Below, in pieces: positions 38,638 to 51,381 of a DNA stretch of 64,000 bases. The stretch lies in NCBI RefSeq assembly GCF_014698035.1, contig NZ_JACJSF010000001.1:124001-188000 (forward strand). The letters run 5' to 3'. The notes beneath the pieces are model-generated. The model made no database searches. It had not been told where the DNA came from and saw nothing but the letters and a program-made list of their open reading frames with translations. The stretch is from Desmonostoc muscorum FACHB-395 (GTDB lineage Bacteria; Cyanobacteriota; Cyanobacteriia; Cyanobacteriales; Nostocaceae). Each line of letters begins with the position of its first letter. Within the stretch, counting starts at the first letter, position 1. The position numbers were made by a program, and so were the translations under genes.

Positions 38638-39912
38638 TTGTCTCGTCGATATTTATTTACCTCCGAGTCAGTAACCGAAGGTCATCCAGATAAAATCTGC
38701 GATCAGATTTCTGATACCATTCTGGATGCCCTACTGACACAAGACCCTAGCAGCCGTGTCGCTGCTGAAGTAGTAGTTAACACTGGTTTGGTGCTAATCA
38801 CTGGTGAAATAACCACCAAAGCCAATGTGAATTTCGTCAATCTCGCCCGCAAAAAAATTGCCGAAATTGGCTATACCAATGCTGATAATGGCTTTTCTGC
38901 TAACAGCACCAGCGTTCTGCTGGCTTTAGACGAACAATCACCTGATATTGCCCAAGGTGTTAACACCGCCCAAGAAACCCGCCAACAAGATAGTGATGAG
39001 CTATTCGACAAAATTGGTGCGGGCGATCAAGGTATAATGTTCGGTTTTGCCAGTAACGAAACACCAGAACTGATGCCCTTACCCATCAGTCTCGCCCACC
39101 GCATTGCTCGCCGATTGGCAGCAGTTCGTAAAACAGGCGAATTGTCATACCTGCGTCCTGACGGTAAAACCCAAGTAACTGTGGTCTACGAAGATGGGCG
39201 GCCAGTAGGTATTGATACTATTCTAATTTCCACCCAGCATACAGCCACTATTGGGGAAATTACGGATGAGGCGGCTGTACAAGCCAAGATTAAACAAGAC
39301 CTCTGGTCGGCAGTAGTCGAACCTGTTTTTGGCGATATTGACATTAAGCCTAACGATCAGACGCGTTTTTTAGTTAACCCCACTGGCAAATTTGTCGTTG
39401 GTGGCCCTCAAGGAGACTCTGGTCTGACAGGACGGAAAATAATTGTTGACACCTACGGTGGTTATTCACGACATGGTGGCGGCGCTTTTTCTGGCAAAGA
39501 CCCCACGAAGGTAGACCGTTCTGCGGCTTATGCGGCTCGCTATGTGGCGAAAAATATTGTCGCTGCTGGGTTAGCAGAAAAAGTTGAAATCCAGCTATCT
39601 TATGCTATTGGTGTAGCGCGACCAACAAGTATTTTGGTAGATACCTTTGGCACTGGCAAAGTTGATGAAGAAACCTTACTGGAATTAATCAACAAACACT
39701 TTGAACTGCGTCCAGCAGGGATTATCCATACCTTTAACTTACGCAACTTACCAAGTGAACGAGGCGGACGTTTTTATCAGGACGTCGCGGCTTACGGTCA
39801 TTTTGGGCGGGCTGATTTAGACTTGCCTTGGGAACAGACCGATAAAGCCGAATTGTTGAAGCAAGCAGCAAACGAATCTCTTTCGGCAGTAGTTGCTAAA
39901 GCGCTAACTTAG
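38638..39912 (+). CDS. metK: S-adenosylmethionine synthase
   Basis: The 424-residue protein makes SAM from methionine and ATP. It starts at TTG 38638, set by an AGGAGGA seven bases upstream, and gives the family N-terminus [32 protein letters not shown] (ATP loop), [14 protein letters not shown] and [16 protein letters not shown] (phosphate/metal loop) are intact. Length is slightly above the bacterial average because of an internal stretch near residue 105, as in other cyanobacteria. A strong hairpin follows the stop. Confidence 0.97.
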   Translation: MSRRYLFTSESVTEGHPDKICDQISDTILDALLTQDPSSRVAAEVVVNTGLVLITGEITTKANVNFVNLARKKIAEIGYTNADNGFSANSTSVLLALDEQSPDIAQGVNTAQETRQQDSDELFDKIGAGDQGIMFGFASNETPELMPLPISLAHRIARRLAAVRKTGELSYLRPDGKTQVTVVYEDGRPVGIDTILISTQHTATIGEITDEAAVQAKIKQDLWSAVVEPVFGDIDIKPNDQTRFLVNPTGKFVVGGPQGDSGLTGRKIIVDTYGGYSRHGGGAFSGKDPTKVDRSAAYAARYVAKNIVAAGLAEKVEIQLSYAIGVARPTSILVDTFGTGKVDEETLLELINKHFELRPAGIIHTFNLRNLPSERGGRFYQDVAAYGHFGRADLDLPWEQTDKAELLKQAANESLSAVVAKALT

Positions 39913-39951
39913 ACTCATACGCGACTACAAAAACTTAGTTTATATATCTGA

Positions 39952-39996
39952 GGGTATAGGCAATTTATGAAGTTGCCTATACCCTTATTTCTCTTT
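39952..39996 (+). terminator. intrinsic terminator of metK
   Basis: A perfect 12-bp stem GGGTATAGGCAA (39952-39963) / TTGCCTATACCC (39973-39984) is followed by TTATTTCTCTTT. It lies 40 bp after the stop. Confidence 0.8.
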
Positions 39997-40294
39997 CAAT
40001 TGTCGCACGAAAGGCGGGAGTATCCCAACCGTTTTATTTTCAAAGCAGGTTTATTGTGTTGCGTTCAGACAAAAATGAGAGAATGAACAAACGAACCACA
40101 TTCTCGCAGCGTCTCGTTAGAGAAGAACGCAAAGGTAAGAGGTTTGTAAAGAGTTTTTGCGTCAATTAAGTGGTTTTTGGAAAAATTGGATGCTCTCCGA
40201 AATCTGAAATTAATCATGTTAAGGTTTTAAGCTAGCACCTTGGATGCTAACTGGTTTTTGGTCATCTCCTTAGTGTCTATATGCCCGATTCCCC
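39997..40294. other. intergenic between convergent metK and encapsulin operon
   Basis: Holds a CGCAGCGTCTCGTTAGAGAA repeat at about 40103-40125, preceded by AACGAACCACATTC. No gene seen. Confidence 0.5.
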
Positions 40295-41701
40295 TCAGCG
40301 ACCGATTTCGACATCTTCGAGGATGCCGAGTGCATCAGGGACAAGGACAGCTGCGGAGTAGTAGTTTGTAACGAGGTAGGAGATAATGGCCTTTTCGCTG
40401 ATGCCCATGAATCGGACAGACAAACTGGGTTGGTATTCATCCGGGATACCAGTTTGATGTAAGCCAATCACACCCTGATCTTTCTCACCAGTGCGGAGTA
40501 TAAGGATAGAACTAGTCTGGTTCTTAGTAATCGGGATCTTGTTACAGGGCAGAATCGGTACATTGCGCCACGTGATTATTTTGCTCCCATCCATATCGAT
40601 GGTGTCTGGATAGATGCCTTGACGGTTGCACTGGCGACCGAAGGCTGCAATAGTCCGGGGATGAGCTAGGAAGAACCTCGACTTCCGGCGACGAGTGACT
40701 AATTCATCCAAGTCATCAGGAGTAGGGGGGCCAGTGCGGGTGTAGATGCGCTGTTTGAGGTCGGCGTTGTGCAACAATCCAAATTCGCGGTTGTTGATCA
40801 ACTCGTATTCTTGACGTTCCCGCAATGCCTCAATCGTCAGCCGCAATTGTTCTTCCGTCTGGTTGTACGGTTGATTGTACAGATCCGCAACACGAGTATT
40901 CACTCGCAACATAGTCTGAGCAATGCTTAACTGATATTCGCGGGGTGAGAGTTCGTAGTCAACAAATGTTCCTGGTAATGTCGTCTCTGTGCTATGACTG
41001 GTTGATAACGCGATCGCAGCTTCTCCGTATTTGTTTTGTGGAAGTCCTGCGCGAGTCCGAAACTGCTCAACCTGAGCCTGCAACGCCTGCGACTGGTTGA
41101 GCAGTTCCCGAAATGCCTGTTGTGGTAGCACTAATACGGTGCATCGGGTCACAGCTTGGACTGTGAACTTCCAATTGCTTTCTGACTCCACCAACACGCG
41201 ATCGCCAAAATAATCACCGTCAGCTAGCATATCCAATAGAGGCTGCTCGTCATACTTGCCAATACCAATCTTGTTCGCTTTGCCATGTGCGATCAAGAAA
41301 AGCTGATTGGCTGGCTGACCTGACTGGACAATGATATCACCAGGTGCGAACTCCTGCTGAACAAACCGACTTGCCAACGCCCTCAGCACCTCGGTGTCGT
41401 CAAATCCTCGCAGCAAGGGCAACTCACCAAGTTCCTGGGGAATCACCTGTACCTCGGCTCCGGTGTTAGAGAAACTTAACCGCCCATCACCCACCGTATA
41501 GGTCAACCGACGGTTCAGCCGATAAGTGCCACCCTTCGTCTGCACCCACGGCAACATCTTCAACAACCACCGCGAAGTAATTTCCTGCGTCTGCGGTGCA
41601 GATTTGGTGGTCGTGGACAAATTACGCGCAGCATCTTTACTCAAACTCAGTTGAGGTTGTCCACTCTCAACATTTAAATTTGATTCAATAAAATCCGTCA
41701 T
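40295..41701 (-). CDS. family 2B encapsulin shell protein with inserted cyclic-nucleotide-binding domain (paralogue 2)
   Basis: About 468 residues. Residues 30-90 ([20 protein letters not shown]) and about 225-469 ([55 protein letters not shown]) form a split HK97-like shell fold. Residues about 95-205 are a Crp-type cyclic-nucleotide-binding domain inserted between them. This is the family 2B encapsulin layout, known to package terpene cyclases. The usual phosphate-binding Arg in the cassette is not apparent (SNWKFTVQA), so ligand binding is unproven. It is very similar to the next gene and follows it by 137 bp. Older annotations call such genes Crp-like regulators; no HTH is present. ATG 41701 is preferred over GTG 41704. 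Confidence 0.88.
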   Translation of the reverse strand: MTDFIESNLNVESGQPQLSLSKDAARNLSTTTKSAPQTQEITSRWLLKMLPWVQTKGGTYRLNRRLTYTVGDGRLSFSNTGAEVQVIPQELGELPLLRGFDDTEVLRALASRFVQQEFAPGDIIVQSGQPANQLFLIAHGKANKIGIGKYDEQPLLDMLADGDYFGDRVLVESESNWKFTVQAVTRCTVLVLPQQAFRELLNQSQALQAQVEQFRTRAGLPQNKYGEAAIALSTSHSTETTLPGTFVDYELSPREYQLSIAQTMLRVNTRVADLYNQPYNQTEEQLRLTIEALRERQEYELINNREFGLLHNADLKQRIYTRTGPPTPDDLDELVTRRRKSRFFLAHPRTIAAFGRQCNRQGIYPDTIDMDGSKIITWRNVPILPCNKIPITKNQTSSILILRTGEKDQGVIGLHQTGIPDEYQPSLSVRFMGISEKAIISYLVTNYYSAAVLVPDALGILEDVEIGR

Positions 41702-41734
41702 CACCCCATCCTCTAGTTACTAATAAAAGTGCCA

Positions 41735-41835
41735 TTCAGTGCTGAGTGCTGAGTTAAAAGACCACCCACTTTTTTGCAGGGTATCAACAGTCAGCCCTAA
41801 TTTTTACTCACTCAGCACTCAGCACTCAGCACTCC
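41735..41835. repeat. GTGCTGAGT-type inverted repeat between the encapsulin genes
   Basis: CAGTGCTGAGTGCTGAGTTA (from about 41736) and ACTCAGCACTCAGCACTCAG (from about 41812) are complementary and can pair across about 60 bp. The repeat lies inside the operon and may modulate expression of the second shell gene. Confidence 0.6.
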
Positions 41836-41841
41836 TGATAT

Positions 41842-43251
41842 TTAGCGCCCGATTTCAACATCTTCGAGGATGCCAAGTGCGTCAGGAGTGAGGACGGCTG
41901 CGGAGTAATAAGCAGTCACGAGGTAGGAGATGATCGCCTTTTCGCTGATGCCCATGAATCGAACAGACAAACTGGGTTGGTATTCATCGGGGATACCAGT
42001 TTGATGTAAGCCGATTACCCCTTGTTTTTCTACACCAGTGCGGAGCAAAAGGATAGAACTGGTACGGTTATTGGTGATGGGGATCTTGTTGGAAGGAAAG
42101 ATGGGTACGCCTCGCCAAGATGTAACCTGAACCCCGTTCACATCTACACTTTGTGGATAGAGACCCAGGCGGTTGGCCTCACGACCAAAAGCAGCGATCG
42201 TCCGGGGGTGAGCCAGGAAGAATCCTGGCTCCTTCCATACTGTCGCCAACAGTTCGTCCAAGTCATCAGGGGTAGGTGCGCCACTACTGCTGTAGATCCG
42301 TTGTTTGAGGTCGGCGTTGTGCAGCAACCCGAATTCGCGGTTGTTGAGCAATTCGTGTTCTTGACGTTCCCGCAATGCCTCAATAGTTAGCCGCAGTTGT
42401 TCTTCTGTCTGGTTGTACGGTTCGTTGTACAGATCGGCTACCCGCGTACTTACTCGTAATACCGTTTGAGCAATGCTCAACTCATATTCTCTAGGTTTGA
42501 GTTCGTAATCGGCGAAGGTTCCCGGCAACTCAGCCTCTTGGGGATGATTAGCTGCTAGCTCAATGGCAGCTTCACCTTGGGGATTCTGTGGCTGGTTCAA
42601 GCGGGTGCGGAACTGTTCAACATGGGTTCCCAACGCCTCAGACTGAGCGATCGCCCTTTCAAAGGCCGCTTGAGGTAGTGACAAAACGATGGTTCTAGTA
42701 ATCGCCTTGAGGGTGTACTGCCAAGTATCCTCCGACTGCACCACAGTTTCATCGCCGAAATGGTCGCCGTCAGCTAGCACATCGAACACGATCTGCTCGC
42801 CATACTTGCCAACACCAATCTTGTTTACCTTGCCACGAGCAATCAGAATGACGCGATCGGCAGGCTGGCCAAGTTCGACGATTACATCATCTGGGGCATA
42901 CTCCTGCTGAACAAACTGGTTTGCTAACCCGGTCAATACGTCAAGGTTGTTAAACCCTCGCAGTAACGGCAACTCAGTCAGTTCTAGGGGAATCACCTGC
43001 ACCGTTGCTCCAGTATTGGTGAAAGTCACCCGCCCATCACCGACGGAATAACTCAACCGACGGTTGACCCGATAAGCGCCACCTTTTGTCTGCACCCACG
43101 GCAATAACTTCAACAACCACCGCGATGTAATTTCCTGGGTTTGCGGTGCAGATTTCGCTGTTGTCGCCAAATTACGCGCCGCAGCTGTACTTAAAGTTAA
43201 CTGGGGCTGCTGATCTTCTACATTCAAATTGGGGTCGTTAGAATATGTCAC
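41842..43251 (-). CDS. family 2B encapsulin shell protein with inserted cyclic-nucleotide-binding domain (paralogue 1)
   Basis: The 469-residue protein has the same layout as its downstream paralogue: shell N-arm about 30-90, inserted cyclic-nucleotide-binding cassette about 95-205, shell P- and A-domain residues about 225-469. The C-terminus is nearly identical in both ([18 protein letters not shown] here). Differences cluster in the cassette and in 335-385. The start is GTG at 43251, with GGAGG 9 nt upstream. It follows the geosmin synthase by 96 bp on the same strand. Two shell paralogues could build a mixed icosahedral shell around the synthase; that is inference from family knowledge. 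Confidence 0.88.
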   Translation of the reverse strand: MTYSNDPNLNVEDQQPQLTLSTAAARNLATTAKSAPQTQEITSRWLLKLLPWVQTKGGAYRVNRRLSYSVGDGRVTFTNTGATVQVIPLELTELPLLRGFNNLDVLTGLANQFVQQEYAPDDVIVELGQPADRVILIARGKVNKIGVGKYGEQIVFDVLADGDHFGDETVVQSEDTWQYTLKAITRTIVLSLPQAAFERAIAQSEALGTHVEQFRTRLNQPQNPQGEAAIELAANHPQEAELPGTFADYELKPREYELSIAQTVLRVSTRVADLYNEPYNQTEEQLRLTIEALRERQEHELLNNREFGLLHNADLKQRIYSSSGAPTPDDLDELLATVWKEPGFFLAHPRTIAAFGREANRLGLYPQSVDVNGVQVTSWRGVPIFPSNKIPITNNRTSSILLLRTGVEKQGVIGLHQTGIPDEYQPSLSVRFMGISEKAIISYLVTAYYSAAVLTPDALGILEDVEIGR

Positions 43252-43347
43252 AACTTAAATCCTCCACTTTTTAGTTACTAAAAAAACCGATCTCACGCGA
43301 TCGCATACTGACCTTGAAAACTCTATTCACGGACAAAAAACCTAACT

Positions 43348-46449
<3,102 letters not shown>

Positions 46450-46849
46450 TCTTGGGTTACGCGATCGCTGCACCCAACCTACAAAACTACGGTTCTCAAG
46501 GTAGACGAGGTTTATATGAAAAAACTTTGGTTTCGCTAGATGCTTTGGACGTGATGTCTTTCTATTAAATTTTGTTTTTGTTTTAGTACACAGAAAGCAA
46601 AGAACTTTAAAAATCACAACTGCGATCGCTGCTAGAATCAAAAAAACATTGTAACCAGAACTTTTAACCACAAACCCAGCTAGCAGATTAGATTTATTAC
46701 ATAATTCAGCAAAATGGGAAAGGGCTTTTTATTAACCCTTTCTCTCTCTTGCAAAAGCTGTAATTGTGTGAAATAAAAATAAGATTCCCCGCTTTTTTAA
46801 TAAGTTGGGAATCTTAGCCTTTTCAGTTAGTCTGAAGAAATCCTATTTG

Positions 46850-46977
46850 ACAATACGGTTCAGTTAAGGACTTCTTTCTTATCTTTGCGTCCTTCTCTAA
46901 CGAGACGCTGCGCGAATGCGGTTCGTTAAAAAAATTGACTTGGGCAAAGAGTTTTAGCCTTAACTGAACTGTATTGT
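46850..46977. mobile_element. 128-bp MITE with 20-bp terminal inverted repeats and 8-bp target duplication
   Basis: The left end ACAATACGGTTCAGTTAAGG and the complement of the right end ACAATACAGTTCAGTTAAGG match at 19 of 20. The element is bounded by perfect direct repeats CCTATTTG (46842-46849 and 46978-46985), the signature of transposition. The interior is non-coding and contains the inverted CGCAGCGTCTC repeat. A transposase must act in trans. Confidence 0.85.
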
Positions 46978-47035
46978 CCTATTTGAACTAATACTCGACT
47001 GATTTGCGATCGCAATTAACTAATCAAGTATCTTT

Positions 47036-47521
47036 CTACTTTGTTACCTCTGCTCCCGCTTTGTTTGACTCATTAGATGAAGAAGTAGATTCTGTCTTCT
47101 CTGATTGCGTGTCACTCGTTTGTTGCAATTGGTTGAGATGAATGTTGTTCACTTGAACAATAAAGTATTCTAATGCCTGACTTGCCTTTTGTTGCTGTTG
47201 GCTTTCATCAGACACATCATAACAACGATAAGGTAGAGTTACACCCAATATAAATTTTTCTTGTTCAGCTTCTAACAATTCAACTGCTGTGTTAGCAGCA
47301 AGAGAATTCTTCTGAAAAGGAAAAGAAGTAACTATACTAGCAACTATAGAAGCAATAGCTGGGCAGAGTACAGGGAGCCATTTGAGCCAAGCTTGTCCTG
47401 CTTCTAATTTGTCTACCAGAACTAAAATTGGTGTGACTCCTGATAAAATCACTGTCGCAATTTGCAAACTATAGTAAAGGTTCCTTGATACGCCCCTAAT
47501 TTTTTTATAATCGTCAATCAA
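47036..47521 (-). CDS. DUF4231/SLATT-like two-span membrane protein
   Basis: The 161-residue protein from TTG 47521 has two hydrophobic segments (SLQIATVILSGVTPILVLVD and LPVLCPAIASIVASIVTSFP) and a polar Ser/Glu tail. The N-terminal IDDYKKIRGVSRNLYY is typical of DUF4231. The frame continues open upstream and encodes NSWDKETLTLTRGKALQYSQ, which looks like genuine family sequence, so the real start may have been lost when a MITE-like element inserted at 47605-47706. SLATT-type proteins are suspected pore-forming effectors in defence systems, but nothing nearby supports that here. Confidence 0.65.
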   Translation of the reverse strand: MIDDYKKIRGVSRNLYYSLQIATVILSGVTPILVLVDKLEAGQAWLKWLPVLCPAIASIVASIVTSFPFQKNSLAANTAVELLEAEQEKFILGVTLPYRCYDVSDESQQQQKASQALEYFIVQVNNIHLNQLQQTSDTQSEKTESTSSSNESNKAGAEVTK

Positions 47522-47604
47522 GTCTTGGCTGTATTGTAAAGCCTTTCCTCTTGTTAGAGTCAGTGTTTCTTTATCCCAAGAATTAGGGTTAGTTAATAGA
47601 TAAC

Positions 47605-47706
47605 TACAGCACTTCCGGCGGCTATGAGGTGCAGCCTCAAAGCTGAAAGCTATGATAGGAGAGAGGTAAGAAGAAAATTGTATTGCATAATAGCCGGAAG
47701 CGCTGT
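47605..47706. mobile_element. about 102-bp MITE-like element (TACAGCRCTTCCGGC ends)
   Basis: TACAGCACTTCCGGC (47605-47619) faces GCCGGAAGCGCTGTA (47692-47706), 14 of 15 matching as inverted repeats. If the outer TA is the target duplication, the ends resemble Tc1/mariner-IS630-type MITEs. It supplies the last 19 codons of the gene on its right and separates the gene on its left from its upstream coding sequence. Confidence 0.6.
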
Positions 47707-48018
47707 ATACAGTTCAGCTTTCTTGGTGAGTTCTGACTGATAAGCTGACTTCTTATAGTTCTGGAATACTTGTCTATTGATAAGCAACAAAAAAAATAAG
47801 AAAGTTAGAGCTACTGCTCCAGAAATGACAACTGTTTTATCTTCGGAAAGAAAAACAACAAAAAGTGCAGAAGAAACAAAAGCTGCAAGTAATAGATACT
47901 CAATTACCTTTAAGTTAAATAACTTTTTTTCATCTGATGTCGAGGATAAATTTTCAATCCTATCGGAAACTTTATTTTGGTTTCTTTGATTAAGATTAAG
48001 TAATTCAGAAGTAGTCAT
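47650..48018 (-). CDS. small two-span membrane protein, 3' end replaced by repeat DNA
   Basis: The 122-residue frame starts at ATG 48018 with a polar segment (MTTSELLNLNQRNQNKVSDR). Two hydrophobic spans follow (VIEYLLLAAFVSSALFVVFL and VVISGAVALTFLFFLLLINR), then a basic stretch QNYKKSAYQSELTKKAE. The last residues (LYTALPAIMQ onward) are encoded by the MITE-like element, so the native C-terminus is lost. It resembles SLATT-type proteins by layout only. It may once have been continuous with the downstream DUF4231 gene. Confidence 0.55.
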   Translation of the reverse strand: MTTSELLNLNQRNQNKVSDRIENLSSTSDEKKLFNLKVIEYLLLAAFVSSALFVVFLSEDKTVVISGAVALTFLFFLLLINRQVFQNYKKSAYQSELTKKAELYTALPAIMQYNFLLTSLLS

Positions 48019-48607
48019 TGCCTCTTACTCAATTGGTTATTGGGTGACATGTAGCAATAAAATGAATAGCAATAAATAGAATTAATTGTGCTGAGGGTGT
48101 AGAAGTCAGGACAACTTCGCAAATATATAGAGTTCTAACTTTTGCTTAGACATCCTTTATATAACTATTCTCAAGTAGCTTCTCCCTTCGCAAAACCTTC
48201 TAGTATCTACTATTAGCTCCCATTTTGTGATTGAATAGTTGGCTGAGATGCTTTACAAAAGCCAGAAATGTTTCTTTCTGTTGACGTAAAATTATCTAGA
48301 TCCAGCAAGTCCAATTAATCCTAACCATATATACATTTGATTGATAATGCAAGGCTTTTTTGACAGTAATTTTACGTAGTTACCAAAATAGTTTTGATAC
48401 GATTTGCGTACTTTCCTCAAAAAATATATGATTTGTACTTTGCAATATTTGAATTAATTTTTTGAAGAATTTTAAGCCTATGGGGGTGTTAAGCTGTCGT
48501 ATTGAGATTGGCTGACAACTATTTGGACAGGAAATTATGCAAGATTCTCTGATTTATCAAGATATCCTTCAGAGAGGAAGATAGCAGGAAGCGCTAGCAC
48601 TGATAAG
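48019..48607. other. intergenic, divergent promoters
   Basis: AT-rich DNA with no gene accepted. A 15-codon frame (ATG 48537 to TAG 48584) sits just before the HcyBio gene and might be a leader peptide, but nothing else supports it. Confidence 0.4.
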
Positions 48608-49777
48608 ATGCGAACAATTGCAGAAATTAACGAGAAAATCATCCGCCAACGTGCGGTAGTGTTGACAACTGAAGAGTTAAAAGCACGAGTTGTAGAAATT
48701 GGTGTTACTAAAGCGGCTAAAGAAGTTGATGTAATTACCACTGGTACGTTTGAGCCGATGGAATCAAGCGGTGCAATTATCAATCTCGGACACACTGACC
48801 CTCCGATCAAAATTCGTCGTTGCTGGTTAGATGGCGTACCAGCATACTCTGGTTTTGGGGCAGTAGATTTATATTTGGGTGCGAGTTGTGCTGTGGAGAC
48901 GACAGACGGAGAAGAAGTCCGAGAACGTGGCGGCGGTCATGTAATCGAAGATTTGATCGCTGGTAAAGCTATACATGTAAAAGCGCAAGGACAAGTAACA
49001 GATTGTTACCCCAGAGCAAGTTTTGAGACTACAGTTACCCGTGAAACGATAAATCAGTTTTATTTATTCAATCCACGTAATCTTTATCAAAATTTTATTG
49101 TTGGTGTAAACGGTGGCGATCGCCCCCTGTTCACCTATCTGGGCCCTTTACAACCGCGTTTGGGGAATGCCGTTTACTCTAATCCCGGTGCTATTTCACC
49201 CTTACTCAACGATCCCGATTTGCAACTCGTTGGTATAGGGACTCGAATTTTTTTAGGTGGCGGTATTGGATATGTTGCCTGGGAAGGCACTCAGCACTTC
49301 CCATTACAAAAACGTTTAGCTAATCGTACACCGATTGGGCCTTCTGCCACTTTAGCTTTAATTGGTGATGCCAAACAAATGGATGCTCATTGGGTGCGGG
49401 GTTGTTACTTTAAAAGTTATGGCCCCTCATTGATGTTAGGAGTTGGTGTTCCACTCCCTGTATTAAATGAACAAGTAGTTGAACACTGCGCTGTACAGGA
49501 TAAAGACTTAGTAGCCCCAATCGTAGATTTTTCCATTCCCCGGCGCGTTCGTCCCACTTTTGGTTTGGTGAGTTATGCCCAACTCAAATCTGGGAGGATC
49601 ACTATTGAGGGCAAAGCTGTACGCTCTGCCCCCTTAGCGAGTTTGTTTTTTTCTAGGCAAGTCGCCCTAGAGTTGAAAAAGTGGATCGAAGCAGGGACGT
49701 TCACCCTCACAGAGCCAGTTTCTCCAATTCCGATGGAGCGATCTTTTCTACCCCAAGACCGTCGAACGGATTTTTGA
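48608..49777 (+). CDS. HcyBio (DUF39) homocysteine-biosynthesis family protein
   Basis: The 389-residue protein matches the DUF39 family throughout: RTIAEINEKIIRQRAVVLTT, VITTGTFEPMESSGAIINLG, IRRCWLDGVPAYSGFGAVDL and FLGGGIGYVAWEGTQHFP. Conserved cysteines appear in RRCWLDG and GASCAVET. In methanogenic archaea relatives take part in homocysteine formation from aspartate semialdehyde and sulfide. A similar role in cyanobacteria is plausible but unproven. The CBS or ferredoxin domain seen in some archaeal members is absent. A long inverted repeat follows the stop. Confidence 0.88.
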   Translation: MRTIAEINEKIIRQRAVVLTTEELKARVVEIGVTKAAKEVDVITTGTFEPMESSGAIINLGHTDPPIKIRRCWLDGVPAYSGFGAVDLYLGASCAVETTDGEEVRERGGGHVIEDLIAGKAIHVKAQGQVTDCYPRASFETTVTRETINQFYLFNPRNLYQNFIVGVNGGDRPLFTYLGPLQPRLGNAVYSNPGAISPLLNDPDLQLVGIGTRIFLGGGIGYVAWEGTQHFPLQKRLANRTPIGPSATLALIGDAKQMDAHWVRGCYFKSYGPSLMLGVGVPLPVLNEQVVEHCAVQDKDLVAPIVDFSIPRRVRPTFGLVSYAQLKSGRITIEGKAVRSAPLASLFFSRQVALELKKWIEAGTFTLTEPVSPIPMERSFLPQDRRTDF

Positions 49778-49801
49778 TATTGGGGAATGGGGAATGGGGC
49801 A

Positions 49802-49955
49802 GGGAAGCAGAGGGAGAAGAGGAGTGTGGGGAGTGTGGGGAGTGTGGGGGGTAAGACTTCTTCCCCATCCTCCCACACTTCCCCATCCTCCCACACCCCT
49901 TGGATTTCTCACTTGTGAGAAATCCAGGCTAATGCCCAATTCCCAATGCCCAATG
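49802..49955. repeat. minisatellite copy C, left arm of a large inverted repeat
   Basis: Starts GGGAAGCAGAGGGAGAAGAG, runs through GTGTGGGGA units, a central TAAGACTTCTTCC, CCATCCTCCCACACTT units and the TTCTCACTTGTGAGAA palindrome, and ends in CCCAATGCCC units. It is nearly identical, in reverse complement, to 52276-52427. Confidence 0.8.
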
Positions 49956-49971
49956 CCCAATGCCCCATTCC

Positions 49972-51003
49972 CTACTCTTGAGTCGGTTTCGGTCGCTTGA
50001 TGGGTTTAGGAGCAGGCGTTTTTGGTATAGGTTTTGACACCACAGAGGTGTCTCCGCCTGTGCCTGTTTTCTTGATGGGACGTGGAGTTTCGCCGCTGCG
50101 TCTGGGGGGGAATGGTCTTCTACCACCAGCACCAGCACCAGCACCACCGCCAGCACGAGGGCCACCTCTGAATGGTGGTTTGCGTTTTTTGGGCAAGTCA
50201 GCGATCGCTTCAGCTTTTTCTACAATCAAAACATCAGCTTCTCGCTTGGCTTGGAAATCCCAGAACTTTCCTACCGCTTTAGTGGTCAGGACACCCCTCA
50301 ATTTCAACTTGAAATACTTGGGTTTGTCAGTTGGTTTGCGTGCAGCCTGCCTAATTTTGACTACCAAACTCTTAGCGTCAAAAGATTGGTATACTACTTC
50401 ACCACGAACAGAAAAACCACCATCAGCTACTTCTGATGAGGGGATCGTGGGAATTGTGCTTAATTCAGAATTTTCGGATAAGCCATCATCAACTGTCTGT
50501 GACTCTTGCAACTCTAAATCTGATTCGTCTTCATCTGTTGAGCTTTTAGCCAGATTTTCTGGCTCCCAAACTCCAACGATTTGGATGTGCAAGGTGTCAT
50601 TTTCTTGTCTTGTACGTGGATATACTACCCACAAATGTTCTTTTTCTAAGTCTAGATGATTCTTGACTAAGCTCATAATCCGCCCTAGGAGGACGGCATT
50701 GAGTTCTACACCATCTGTGGTTAGTAGCGTACCTTGAGTAAATTGTTCGCTGCTAGCATGATAGCGACCCCGGACTAATCCGATCGCTCGGTACTGCATC
50801 GGTTCGCTGGGAGGCGGAATCGGTTGCTGTCGATTGACTAAGTTCCCATTTGAGTCAGTCTCGCTGGGGTTGACAGGCGAATTTTCAAGTTTAGAGGGCT
50901 TGGGTACTATGTGAACATTAGAGGCAGCCTCTATGTTATTTGAGCCTTGGTTAGAGGCAGAAGAATTGGAGGATTCAGGCAACGGCATCAGGTCGGAATT
51001 CAT
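49972..51003 (-). CDS. conserved cyanobacterial-type hypothetical protein with Gly/Arg/Pro-rich tail
   Basis: About 343 residues from ATG 51003, which follows AAGGAG by 5 nt; the longer frame to 51102 is less likely. Residues 1-65 are low-complexity Ser/Asn/Pro. A first folded segment (about 70-150, MQYRAIGLVRGRYHASSEQF) and a second (about 200-270, FSVRGEVVYQSFDAKSLVVK) look like paired beta-rich domains. The last 80 residues are basic and rich in Gly, Arg and Pro (FRGGPRAGGGAGAGAGGRRP), reminiscent of RGG RNA-binding tails. I do not recognise a named family. RNA binding or a role near ribosomes would be inference. Confidence 0.75.
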   Translation of the reverse strand: MNSDLMPLPESSNSSASNQGSNNIEAASNVHIVPKPSKLENSPVNPSETDSNGNLVNRQQPIPPPSEPMQYRAIGLVRGRYHASSEQFTQGTLLTTDGVELNAVLLGRIMSLVKNHLDLEKEHLWVVYPRTRQENDTLHIQIVGVWEPENLAKSSTDEDESDLELQESQTVDDGLSENSELSTIPTIPSSEVADGGFSVRGEVVYQSFDAKSLVVKIRQAARKPTDKPKYFKLKLRGVLTTKAVGKFWDFQAKREADVLIVEKAEAIADLPKKRKPPFRGGPRAGGGAGAGAGGRRPFPPRRSGETPRPIKKTGTGGDTSVVSKPIPKTPAPKPIKRPKPTQE

Positions 51004-51381
51004 AAAAACTCCTTGCGGCGGAGACACATCCCATTGTGGGATTTTATAAAGGTAGCTGGAAAGAGCATTTGTGCGATTGATGAAAGTATATTTGCTTTTC
51101 ACAAATCCACACTAGGGTACTCTACACAATCCTAAAGGCGCTAAATTTAGTGTTTGTACATTAAACGTGTAATTTAGCGCCTTTACACTAGTTTCGGAAG
51201 CATATCATAGCTACAATTCTGACGGCTCCTCCTAAAGTCATCACTTACTTTAGCAGTGTAAATAGTTAATTGTTATAAAATTCACAGGCAATTGGCGATA
51301 TTCCGCAAAGTTTTGGAAATTTATAACTTTACGATTTGTGTAAATGATAATGTCATTAGAGTTCAGGAGAAAGACAAAACT

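Noticed and set aside
40295-43251. Crp/Fnr-type transcription factors
   Set aside because: They contain a cyclic-nucleotide-binding cassette but no helix-turn-helix, and the remaining sequence matches an encapsulin shell fold.
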